Source: SAT2750 sp964476375 (lineage in GTDB: Bacteria; Planctomycetota; Planctomycetia; Pirellulales; Pirellulaceae). From it: a DNA stretch of 43,941 bases. The stretch covers positions 1-43,941 of the forward strand of contig CAYYZW010000063.1 in assembly GCA_964476375.1 (NCBI GenBank), read 5' to 3'. Below the pieces are notes generated by a model. That model saw only the letters and a program-made list of their open reading frames with translations. It did no database searches and was not told the origin of the DNA. The translations under genes were made by a program, and so were the position numbers. Positions 8,113 to 15,985 of the stretch are shown here, piece by piece; position 1 is the stretch's first letter; the number at the start of each line of letters is the position of its first letter.

Positions 8113-10728
8113 TTACTTCTCCGGGGGACCTGTTTGTGGGGGGGATGACGGCTGTGAGCCATCCGGCTCTGTGAGTTCCAGCAGCAATCGCTGTGCATCC
8201 CGGTATCGAGGTGCGTATTCCAGCGCCCAGAGCACCTCGCGGCGAGCTGTTTTTCGCTGGCCACCTGCCACGAGGGCCTCGGCCAGCTGGTAATGCAATC
8301 CGGCCGGGTCAACCGGTCCCATTTCCAACAGGGCAGCCAGTGGCTGGATCGTTCTCACGATCTCTCCCTGTCCGATCGCCGCGGCAACCAGTTGCTCGTG
8401 GGGATCGGAGCGAAGCGGGTTAATTGCCAGCACCGACTGCGCCAGCTTGTCCACCCGTGGCCAGTCCTCTCTCTCCCGGTAGATCTCCAGCAGCCGCAGA
8501 CGTGGGGGCAGGCTCTCACCGTCCAGGGTAATCCAGGACTCCAGGAGTTCCCGTTCCGGCTTCTCCTCTCCGCGATGATGAAGGACGATTGCCAGCCGCT
8601 GGTAGGCATTCCCCGGATCGATATCCTCGGGGAACAGTTCCAGCAGACGCCGGAGTGGTTTTTCCGCCTGCTCCCACTTTTCCTGTTTCATCCACCAGGT
8701 CGCGTAGGCGTGCAAGCCCTGGTAGCTGTCCGGATGGGCCTGCAACCATGTATCCCAGGTCGCTGCGTCCCGTTCCTCGGGAAGCTCGTGGGCCGCGAAA
8801 TCCAGGCCGGGTGCGAGCTGCTCGGCGCGCTGGCGGGCGAACTGTTCGAACTCCTGGTCCAGCAGGGAAAGGGAACCGGTATAACGCTGCAAGGATTCGT
8901 TGATCGGCATTCCTGCCGAGAGGTCAACCAGAATCCGCCTGAGTGTGTCCAGCCCGTATTTCTCAACCAGGTACTCCACAACCAGCGACGATTCGAAATA
9001 GGCAAACTGCAGGTGAAGAGGACTGGGGGGTGCCAGGAAGGCGCCGCTGAGCTGGCTCACCGGGGTCAGCCCGCCTCCCAGTATGATCTCCCGGTAGCCC
9101 GCAGACATTGACTGTCCCCAGCCCGAGTTCGCCAGTTTTTCCTCGTAGACCGAGATTCCCTCGCTCAGCCAGCGAGGCATCTTGTTGTTCGTCTTCTGTA
9201 ATGTCACCACGTGGCAGAACTCATGCCAGAGGACAGCCTCCCAGTTGGAAGGCTGTTCTCCCTGGGAGGCAGGGCTGTTGGCGGTGATCACCGAGCCAAA
9301 ACAGACTCCCAGGAAACCGGCTCCACCGGGGAGTCCAAAGGTGCGGATGGCAAAATCTCGCTGGTCCGGAAAAATCTCGACGGTGATCGGTTCCTGTAAC
9401 TCGATATCGTATTTCGATGTCAGTGCCTGGCGAGCCCGGGAGAGCAGGGCCAGGACTCGCTGCCCATAAATCGTCGCCTCCCGCCGCTCCATGCGGACAA
9501 TAAACCCGTCTTTTTCCAGGGTCTGAAAATTTTCCAGCCGATCACGCAGGGTGAGCAGGTTATGGGCCACGATGTTGTACTGGTCTCGCTGGTTCACCAC
9601 GTCTGCCAGCCGCCATCCTTCCTCCTCCTTCCCCAGGCGAAGCAGATCCTGGGAAAGCTGGATACGTGCCCGGGTGTGAAGTGGGTTCTGCTCGAGTGCC
9701 AGTCGCTGGTAATGTGCTCCCTCGGTGAAACGGTACTTCTGGGACAGCTTGAGTCCGATCCAGTAATGGACGTCGGCGTCATCGGCGGGCCACTGGCTGG
9801 CGATCGCCTGCCATGCCTGCTCGGTGGAGGGATCATTTTCCAGGTGGGCAATCACCGCCAGGTAAGCCCATGCCTGGCTGAGCCGTGGGTTGATGCGGAG
9901 GATCTGCATGAGCTGTTCTCGGGCCCCGGCATACTGTTCCTGATCAATCATCCGCTCCGCGAGGAAGAGGCGCGTCGGCAGGTGGTGTGGATTCAGCTCC
10001 AGCGCTTTCTCCAGGGCCGCGGATGCCTTGGCTGGATCGGTCGGAATCAAAGCACGGGAAAGCAGGTAATAGACAAACGGGTTGTCCTCCTCGATCTCTA
10101 CCGCTTTCTGCAGGGAACTTAATGCCAGCGCGTAATCCTGTTTTTCCAGGGCCAGCTCGGCCGTGGCGATGGTGGCATCGATGATGTCCGGGTTATCCCG
10201 CTGGGCACGATCGTAGGCCAGTTCAAGGACCTGCCGGGGGTCTCCCCCGCGAAGGAGGAACAGGCGACCGACGATTACCCGGTTGATCGGGTCGCTGTAT
10301 CTCCAGGGTGTCTGGTTGACCAGCCGTTCAATTTCATTGAGTAGGGTATCTGCCTGGTCTCGCTGGTGGGCATGTTGGAAGGCGCGGTAGCCGAGCCATC
10401 GCAGACGAATACTAGTGGAGAAACGCTGGGCCGCCTCCTCGTAGGTCTCCGTCGCCTGCGTGTATTCTCCCATCTCCAGCTGGCAGCGAAGCTGGAGTCG
10501 CCACCAGGATTCCATCCAGGGTGTCGAGGCCAGTTGCATGGAGGCGGCCTGGCTGCAACCGGCATAGTCACCGGTATTGTAGAGTTCACGCGCTGTCTGC
10601 AGGTCGACCGCCGACAGGGTCGAGACCGCCCCGAGCACCAAAAGCAGGGCTGCAGGAAGAGAAAGTGGACGAAATTGTCGCTCGGTAACCGTTACGATAG
10701 TTCGTCGATCGTCATCCTGTCTCTGCAT
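8113..10728 (-). CDS. TPR protein with gluzincin-type HExxH metalloprotease domain
   Basis: I take the ATG at 10728 (MQRQDDDRRT), giving 871 aa. It has a good Shine-Dalgarno (AGGAAGG, about 8 nt upstream) and is followed by a hydrophobic signal or anchor (PAALLLVLGAVSTLSA). The frame is open upstream to 11292, but that part overlaps the divergent PSCyt1 gene and lacks sense. Residues about 45-430 are tandem TPR-like helices. A zinc site HEFCH at 502-506 is followed by WLSEG (Glu523), the usual third-ligand spacing of gluzincins. More TPRs complete the C-terminus. Such proteins are probable secreted or anchored metallopeptidases, but activity cannot be inferred with certainty. It is the first gene of the six-gene operon running to the left edge. 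Confidence 0.88.
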   Translation of the reverse strand: MQRQDDDRRTIVTVTERQFRPLSLPAALLLVLGAVSTLSAVDLQTARELYNTGDYAGCSQAASMQLASTPWMESWWRLQLRCQLEMGEYTQATETYEEAAQRFSTSIRLRWLGYRAFQHAHQRDQADTLLNEIERLVNQTPWRYSDPINRVIVGRLFLLRGGDPRQVLELAYDRAQRDNPDIIDATIATAELALEKQDYALALSSLQKAVEIEEDNPFVYYLLSRALIPTDPAKASAALEKALELNPHHLPTRLFLAERMIDQEQYAGAREQLMQILRINPRLSQAWAYLAVIAHLENDPSTEQAWQAIASQWPADDADVHYWIGLKLSQKYRFTEGAHYQRLALEQNPLHTRARIQLSQDLLRLGKEEEGWRLADVVNQRDQYNIVAHNLLTLRDRLENFQTLEKDGFIVRMERREATIYGQRVLALLSRARQALTSKYDIELQEPITVEIFPDQRDFAIRTFGLPGGAGFLGVCFGSVITANSPASQGEQPSNWEAVLWHEFCHVVTLQKTNNKMPRWLSEGISVYEEKLANSGWGQSMSAGYREIILGGGLTPVSQLSGAFLAPPSPLHLQFAYFESSLVVEYLVEKYGLDTLRRILVDLSAGMPINESLQRYTGSLSLLDQEFEQFARQRAEQLAPGLDFAAHELPEERDAATWDTWLQAHPDSYQGLHAYATWWMKQEKWEQAEKPLRRLLELFPEDIDPGNAYQRLAIVLHHRGEEKPERELLESWITLDGESLPPRLRLLEIYREREDWPRVDKLAQSVLAINPLRSDPHEQLVAAAIGQGEIVRTIQPLAALLEMGPVDPAGLHYQLAEALVAGGQRKTARREVLWALEYAPRYRDAQRLLLELTEPDGSQPSSPPQTGPPEK

Positions 10729-10758
10729 GAAACACCCTTCCTGGGCCTGTCCGTGCTG

Positions 10759-10775
10759 CTGGCAGATCCTGCCAG
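10759..10775. promoter_or_regulatory. Perfect inverted repeat upstream of the MoxR operon
   Basis: CTGGCA and TGCCAG flank a 5-nt spacer in the 205-nt divergent space between the TPR-protease gene (start 10728, minus) and the PSCyt1 gene (start 10934, plus). It lies about 30 nt upstream of the minus-strand start. It could be a repressor site or a small leader hairpin. There is no experimental basis, and I see no convincing -10/-35 pair beside it. Confidence 0.3.
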
Positions 10776-10933
10776 TCGCTGGCTCCATTGTAGAGGGGGC
10801 AAGTACCGTTGAGCAAATGATTTGAAGCTCACCAGGTACCCGCTGGGATGTTGGACAGTGTCGAGATGTTTGTTTAAGTTTGCAGGGGTAAGAATTCCCC
10901 ACCAATGTCTTCCCAGTGGATGGAAAACAAACG

Positions 10934-13900
10934 ATGAAGACTGCTCTGGAACGACGACTACTGCTGTGGATTGTGCTGTTGGGCTGGGCGGGAGTTTCCC
11001 CGCTGGCGGCCAAGGATGATGCGGTGGAGTTTAACCGCGATATTCGGCCGCTTCTGTCAGACCGTTGCTTCCAATGCCATGGTCCGGACGAGAACCAGAG
11101 GCAGGCCGGCCTGAGGCTTGACCAGGAGGATGGGGCCAGGTCGGAAACAGAATCGGGGGGGATCCCGATTGTGCCAGGTGATCTTTCCAGGAGCATGATC
11201 ATCGAGCGTATCACGGCGGATGACCCCGACCTCCGGATGCCTCCGCCCGAGACAGGAAAAACGCTCAGTCCGGCAGAGATCGCCAGCATCAAGGCCTGGG
11301 TTCAATCCGGAGCACACTGGTCGGAACACTGGGCTTTTATTCCTCCCCGCAAGCCGGCTCTGCCCAAGCAGGTCCGGCGATGGCAATCTCAGAACACGGT
11401 TGACCTGTTTATCCAGAAGCGGTTAAAGGCGGAAAGACTCCAGCCGGAACCCGTGGCGGACAGGGAAACACTGATTCGCCGTGTGACGCTGGACCTGACA
11501 GGACTGCCACCAACCATCAAGGAAGTGGATGATTTTCTTGCGGATCCCTCCCCGCGTGCCTACGAGCATGTGGTGGACCGGCTGTTGGAATCCCGCCGCT
11601 ACGGGGAACATCTTGGCCGCAGCTGGCTGGATGCGGCGAGATATGCCGATACCCATGGACTGCACCTGGACAATGAACGGTCCATCTGGCCTTACCGCGA
11701 CTGGGTGATCGAGGCATTTAATCGCAACATGCCATTTGATCAGTTCACGATCGAACAGCTGGCCGGGGACCTGTTACCTGAACCGACGCTCCAGCAGCGT
11801 GTGGCAACCGGTTTTAACCGCTGTAACGTGACCACCAGCGAGGGCGGTTCTATCGATGAAGAATACTACGTCCGTTATGCCGTGGACCGGGTGGAAACGA
11901 CCGCAACGGTCTGGATGGGTTTGACGGCCGGCTGCGCGGTCTGCCATGACCACAAGTTTGATCCGCTGAAACAGAAAGAGTTCTACCAGCTCTTCTCGTA
12001 TTTTTTCAGCCTCACCGAAAGAGCGATGGATGGGAATGCGCTTCTGCCCCCTCCCGTTGTCAAGGTTCCCAGTGCCGACCAGGAAGCAGAGAAAAAACGC
12101 CTCAACGAGGAGGTGACTGTGGCGGCTGCCAGGGTTGAAAAGGGAATCGCGGACGTGAATTACGTGGACCCGATTGGTGAGAATGCTCTCCCGGAATTCA
12201 AAAAGGAGGACAGGGTCTGGTTTGATGATACCCTGCCGGAAGGTGCCAAGCCCGCTGGTGGTCCTGCCGGGGAGATTGATGATCCGTGGCATTTTGTGAC
12301 CGCGCCGGATCACCCGGTATTGAGTGGGAAGAACTCTTTCAGGCGGACCGGAGAGGGGATCACGCAACACTTTTTCACCGAGGCCAAGGATCCGCTGGTA
12401 ATTGGAGCGAACGATACGTTTTTTACCTATGTCTACCTTGACCCGGAAAATCCTCCGGAAACACTCCAGCTCCAGTTCAATGATGGCACCTGGGAACACC
12501 GGGCCCACTGGGGCGCGGACAAGGCATTTCTTGCCGGGAAAAACAATGCGTCGAACAAGCCGATGGGAGCACTCCCCGAAACCGGGAAATGGGTCAGGCT
12601 TGAAGTCCCGGTTGCCACGGTAGGGCTTGGGGCCGGCTCCAAGATCAACGGCTGGGCCTTCACGCAATTTGGCGGCACCGTTTACTGGGACAAGGCAGGT
12701 GTTGTCACGATTGCACCGCTGACAGTGGAGCAGCAAGAGTCGCTTGCGACCTGGGAACAGTACCACAAGGTTTCCAGGCAGGCGGGGGTTCCCGGCGAGA
12801 TCCAGAAAATCCTGGATATCGAAAAAGAGAAACGGAATGACACCCAGCGGAAGCAGCTCAGCCGCTACTTCCTCATTCAGGTGAATCCCAGGTCCCGTGA
12901 GATTTTTGCCGAACCGCTGAAACAGAAGGCCGACCTGGAAAAGGCGCTGGCTGAACTTGAGAAGGCGGTCCCGTCCACCCTGGTGATGCAGGAACGAGCG
13001 CAGCCCCGCCAGGCGCACGTGTTGTACCGGGGCCAGTATACCGAGAAGCGAGAGGAAGTTTCCTCAGAGGTCCCAGCCTGGCTTGGTGCGGCCCCTGAGG
13101 GTGCCCCCGGGAACCGGCTCGGACTCGCCCAGTGGCTTGTCAGCCCAACCCACCCGTTGACCGCCCGTGTCACGGTAAACAGGTTCTGGCAACATTATTT
13201 TGGGACCGGGCTGGTCAAGACATCCGAGGATTTTGGTGTCCAGGGAGAACGCCCATCTCATCCGGCATTGCTTGACTGGCTGGCGATTGACTTCATCGAG
13301 TCCGGCTGGGATGTCAAACGGATGCAGAAGATGCTGGTCATGTCGGCGACTTACCGCCAGTCTTCCCGGGTCGATCCGAAAAAACTGGATGTCGATCCCG
13401 GTAACCGGTTACTTGCCCGGGGCCCAAGGTATCGCCTGGATGCAGAGATCATCCGTGACCAGGCATTGGCGATTAGAGGTCTGCTGGTGGAGACAATTGG
13501 TGGCCAGAGTGTCAAGCCATACCAGCCTGCCGGACTCTGGAAGCCGGTTGGTTTTGGTGGAAGTAACACGTCCGTGTTCAAACAGGACGTGGGTGAAAAG
13601 CTCTACCGGCGAAGCATGTACACGTTCTGGAAACGAACGGTTCCTCCGCCGACCATGGCCATCTTTGATGCTCCGGACCGGGAAACCTGCCAGGTACGAC
13701 GGGCCCGGACAAACACGCCGCTGCAGGCACTTGCCCTGATGAATGATGTGCAGTTCGTCGAAGCGGCCCGCAAGTTTGCCGAACGAGTGATGGTCGAGGG
13801 TGGTTCCGGCATCGATCAGAAAATCACGTTTGCCTACCGCGCCACGATTGCACGGAACCCCACGCCGAGTGAACTTGCACTGGTCAGCCAGCTTTTTGCC

Positions 13901-14062
13901 GAGTACGACGCGGAGTTCAAGGAAGATTCGGAAGCGGCGATGAAGCTGCTTGCCACAGGTGAGTCGCCGCGAAATGAGTCCCTCGATGCCAGTCAACTGG
14001 CGAGCTGGACATTGATTACCCACCTGCTGCTGAACCTGAGTGAAACCGTAACCAAGGGGTAG
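10934..14062 (+). CDS. PSCyt1/DUF1549/DUF1553 secreted cytochrome-like protein with beta-sandwich insert
   Basis: 1042 aa from the ATG at 10934. A GTG at 10916 is in frame, but the ATG gives a clean signal peptide (MKTALERRLLLW to PLAA) and has GGA upstream. Domains in order: PSCyt1 with heme-type CFQCH at 45-49; DUF1549 with a second CxxCH (CAVCHDHKFDP, about residue 333); an insert from about 380 to 680 containing a beta-rich carbohydrate-binding-like segment (GANDTFFTYVYLD, LQLQFNDGTWEHR, INGWAFTQFGG); DUF1553 from about 725 (GLAQWLVS, VNRFWQHYFGTGLV, SATYRQSS) to the end. These giant proteins are nearly restricted to Planctomycetes and Verrucomicrobia. Redox or polysaccharide roles are proposed but unproven. 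The DUF1501 partner starts 13 nt downstream. Confidence 0.95.
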   Translation: MKTALERRLLLWIVLLGWAGVSPLAAKDDAVEFNRDIRPLLSDRCFQCHGPDENQRQAGLRLDQEDGARSETESGGIPIVPGDLSRSMIIERITADDPDLRMPPPETGKTLSPAEIASIKAWVQSGAHWSEHWAFIPPRKPALPKQVRRWQSQNTVDLFIQKRLKAERLQPEPVADRETLIRRVTLDLTGLPPTIKEVDDFLADPSPRAYEHVVDRLLESRRYGEHLGRSWLDAARYADTHGLHLDNERSIWPYRDWVIEAFNRNMPFDQFTIEQLAGDLLPEPTLQQRVATGFNRCNVTTSEGGSIDEEYYVRYAVDRVETTATVWMGLTAGCAVCHDHKFDPLKQKEFYQLFSYFFSLTERAMDGNALLPPPVVKVPSADQEAEKKRLNEEVTVAAARVEKGIADVNYVDPIGENALPEFKKEDRVWFDDTLPEGAKPAGGPAGEIDDPWHFVTAPDHPVLSGKNSFRRTGEGITQHFFTEAKDPLVIGANDTFFTYVYLDPENPPETLQLQFNDGTWEHRAHWGADKAFLAGKNNASNKPMGALPETGKWVRLEVPVATVGLGAGSKINGWAFTQFGGTVYWDKAGVVTIAPLTVEQQESLATWEQYHKVSRQAGVPGEIQKILDIEKEKRNDTQRKQLSRYFLIQVNPRSREIFAEPLKQKADLEKALAELEKAVPSTLVMQERAQPRQAHVLYRGQYTEKREEVSSEVPAWLGAAPEGAPGNRLGLAQWLVSPTHPLTARVTVNRFWQHYFGTGLVKTSEDFGVQGERPSHPALLDWLAIDFIESGWDVKRMQKMLVMSATYRQSSRVDPKKLDVDPGNRLLARGPRYRLDAEIIRDQALAIRGLLVETIGGQSVKPYQPAGLWKPVGFGGSNTSVFKQDVGEKLYRRSMYTFWKRTVPPPTMAIFDAPDRETCQVRRARTNTPLQALALMNDVQFVEAARKFAERVMVEGGSGIDQKITFAYRATIARNPTPSELALVSQLFAEYDAEFKEDSEAAMKLLATGESPRNESLDASQLASWTLITHLLLNLSETVTKG

Positions 14063-14075
14063 GAGGAACAGCATA

Positions 14076-15539
14076 ATGCACCCGATTCGCGAATCTGAAT
14101 TGTTCGAAACGCGGCGTCATTTCTTTGGCCGCACGGCTGCCGGGATCGGTACCGCCGCGCTTGCCTCGCTATTGAACCCGGAACTGTCCGCTGCCCCCAC
14201 GGAGAAAGCGGCGACCGGTGCGGAGGTACCCGGCCTGCCGCATTTTGCTCCCAAGGCGAAAAGGGTGATCTACCTGTTCATGTCGGGAGCACCGTCCCAG
14301 CTGGACATGTGGGACTACAAGCCAAAGATGAATGACTGGTATGACAAGGATCTGCCGGATTCGATTCGAAACGGGCAGCGCATTACGACGATGACGTCGG
14401 GACAGAAAAGGTTTCCCATCGCCCCGTCGATTTTCAAGTTCAATCAACATGGAAAGCACGGGGCGTGGGTGAGTGAAGCTCTGCCGCACACGGCAAGCGT
14501 GATCGATGACCTGGCAGTGATCAGGACGGTCAATACCGAGGCCATCAACCATGACCCGGCGATCACCTATATCCAGACAGGAAGCCAGCTTCCTGGACGC
14601 CCGAGTACCGGTGCATGGCTGTCGTATGGGCTGGGAAGCATGAACCAGAACCTGCCTGCTTTTGTCGTTTTGCACTCGACTGTGAATGGTGGATTTGGTG
14701 GCCAGGCCCTCTACTCCCGTTTGTGGGGTTCCGGCTTCCTTTCGACCCGGCACCAGGGTGTCAGCATGCGGTCGACAGGGGATCCGGTGCTTTACCTTTC
14801 CAACCCGGCTGGGATCAGTTCCAAGATGCGGCGTCGGATGCTGGACAACCTGGCAAAGTTGAACGAGGAAAGGTTCCGTGAGATTGGGGATCCAGAAATC
14901 CGCTCTCGTATTTCCCAGTACGAGATGGCGTACCGGATGCAGACCTCGGTGCCGGAACTGACGGATATTTCCGATGAATCGAAAGAGACGCTGGAGATGT
15001 ACGGCCCGGAGGTCACGAAACCCGGTACTTTTGCAGCCAACTGCCTGCTTGCACGGCGGCTGGCGGAACGTGATGTGCGTTTTACCCAGGTCTTTATCCG
15101 GCAGTGGGACCAGCATGGGAACCTGCCCAAGGATATCCGCCGACAGTGCGGGATCGTTGACCAACCCTGTGCGGCACTGATCAATGACTTGAAGCAACGT
15201 GACATGCTCAAGGATACACTGGTCATCTGGGGTGGTGAGTTCGGACGCACGATCTATTGCCAGGGTGGATTGACCAAGACAAACTACGGTCGCGACCATC
15301 ACCCGAGATGCTATACCAAGTGGATGGCGGGCGGGGGTGTCAGGCCCGGCATTGTCTATGGCGAAACCGATGATTTCTCCTACAACATCGTGGAAAATCC
15401 GGTTCATATCCACGATCTAAATGCAACCATCCTGCACTGCCTTGGAATTAACCACGAGCAACTTACTTATCGCTTCCAGGGACGTGACTTCCGGCTTACC
15501 GATGTCCATGGAAACGTGGTCAAGGAACTGCTGGCCTAG
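14076..15539 (+). CDS. DUF1501 family protein, Tat-exported
   Basis: 487 aa. The start is supported by AGGAGG 8 nt upstream. The N-terminus ETRRHFFGRTAAGIGTAALA is a twin-arginine signal, suggesting export in folded form. Family signatures: HFAPKAKRVIYLFMSGAPSQ near 65, WGGEFGRT and GRDHHPR in the last third, and the C-terminal LTDVHGNVVK. DUF1501 belongs to the alkaline phosphatase/sulfatase superfamily by fold (family knowledge). The Asp/His-rich motifs could bind metal, but there is no CxPxR formylglycine site. It is coupled to the preceding PSCyt1 gene. Sequence and length closely resemble the DUF1501 protein at 35476-36918, a likely paralogue. Confidence 0.95.
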   Translation: MHPIRESELFETRRHFFGRTAAGIGTAALASLLNPELSAAPTEKAATGAEVPGLPHFAPKAKRVIYLFMSGAPSQLDMWDYKPKMNDWYDKDLPDSIRNGQRITTMTSGQKRFPIAPSIFKFNQHGKHGAWVSEALPHTASVIDDLAVIRTVNTEAINHDPAITYIQTGSQLPGRPSTGAWLSYGLGSMNQNLPAFVVLHSTVNGGFGGQALYSRLWGSGFLSTRHQGVSMRSTGDPVLYLSNPAGISSKMRRRMLDNLAKLNEERFREIGDPEIRSRISQYEMAYRMQTSVPELTDISDESKETLEMYGPEVTKPGTFAANCLLARRLAERDVRFTQVFIRQWDQHGNLPKDIRRQCGIVDQPCAALINDLKQRDMLKDTLVIWGGEFGRTIYCQGGLTKTNYGRDHHPRCYTKWMAGGGVRPGIVYGETDDFSYNIVENPVHIHDLNATILHCLGINHEQLTYRFQGRDFRLTDVHGNVVKELLA

Positions 15540-15688
15540 GGCCAGGCGGCGCTGTAAATCTGGTTAAAATAAGTGGAATGGGGTATCCGGGTGGGCGGTC
15601 ACCGTCCAAGTCCAAAAACGCTTATAAAACCCTGTTTTTTAGGGTGTGGAAGAGGCGGCTGTCTGTTTTCATTCGGGGCGCGCAATTT

Positions 15689-15708
15689 GTTTGACATGCT
15701 CGTCAAAC
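15689..15708. promoter_or_regulatory. Inverted repeat GTTTGAC-N6-GTCAAAC overlapping a TTGACA hexamer
   Basis: Perfect 7-bp arms separated by ATGCTC. The left arm overlaps TTGACA (15691-15696), a consensus -35 hexamer, but no good -10 follows at the right distance (AAGATA after 18 nt is weak). The shape is that of a dimeric regulator site. Its role here is inference. Confidence 0.35.
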
Positions 15709-15748
15709 TTCAGCAAGATAGGGACTGACTGGTCACTCAAAGACGTTC

Positions 15749-15776
15749 TTGAGAGCCTATAAGTACCTTATATATC
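15749..15776 (+). promoter_or_regulatory. Sigma70-like promoter candidate
   Basis: TTGAGA at 15749-15754, 16-nt spacer, TATATC at 15771-15776, inside a locally AT-rich stretch of an otherwise GC-rich region. The predicted transcript would start near 15783. It would either read into the anti-sigma-like gene at 15986 or stop at the hairpin at 15875-15909. Confidence 0.4.
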
Positions 15777-15874
15777 GAGACTTGCACCACTCCTCCCTGG
15801 GGGCTACCGGCCTGGATCATTGAATTAGAGTCGTCATCCTGTAAACGTCCTCACGGTGTATGACGATGGAATAG

Positions 15875-15909
15875 TAAGGGCCTACCGGGCAGGCCCTTAT
15901 CGGATTTTT
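15875..15909 (+). terminator. Terminator- or attenuator-like hairpin ahead of the anti-sigma-like gene
   Basis: A perfect 9-bp stem TAAGGGCCT/AGGCCCTTA with a 7-nt loop (ACCGGGC), followed after 5 nt by TTTTT. The gap before the T-run makes it weaker than the terminators elsewhere in the window. It lies 77 nt upstream of the next start codon, so it could be an attenuator, the end of a small RNA starting near 15783, or the distal terminator of the DUF1501 transcript. Confidence 0.45.
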
Positions 15910-15985
15910 CGCAAAGAAGCTTTCTGCGGCTACTGCGAAACGTGGCAAGGACCCCATCCATCCCTCGGACAGTCCAAGATTACAC

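Larger units (their letters stand above)
15540..15985. other. 446-nt intergenic leader region
   Basis: No credible gene. Contents in order: a weak hairpin ACCCT/AGGGT around 15629-15645 that may end the DUF1501 transcript; a 7-bp inverted repeat GTTTGAC/GTCAAAC (15689-15708) containing TTGACA; a promoter-like pair at 15749-15776; and a terminator-like hairpin at 15875-15909. The ATG of the anti-sigma-like gene follows at 15986. An ORF of about 60 codons crossing 15856-16038 overlaps that gene and has no support. Confidence 0.6.

Noticed and set aside
10729..11292. 188-codon N-terminal extension of the TPR-protease frame
   Set aside because: It overlaps the divergent PSCyt1 gene, and the internal ATG at 10728 has a good Shine-Dalgarno and begins the signal-like segment.
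11774..13018. 414-codon minus-strand open frame
   Set aside because: It lies wholly inside the PSCyt1/DUF1553 gene, which has clear domains. High GC leaves long antisense frames; the translation resembles no family.
14169..15413. 414-codon minus-strand open frame
   Set aside because: Antisense shadow of a DUF1501 gene with well-conserved motifs on the plus strand; no ribosome site or recognisable domain.
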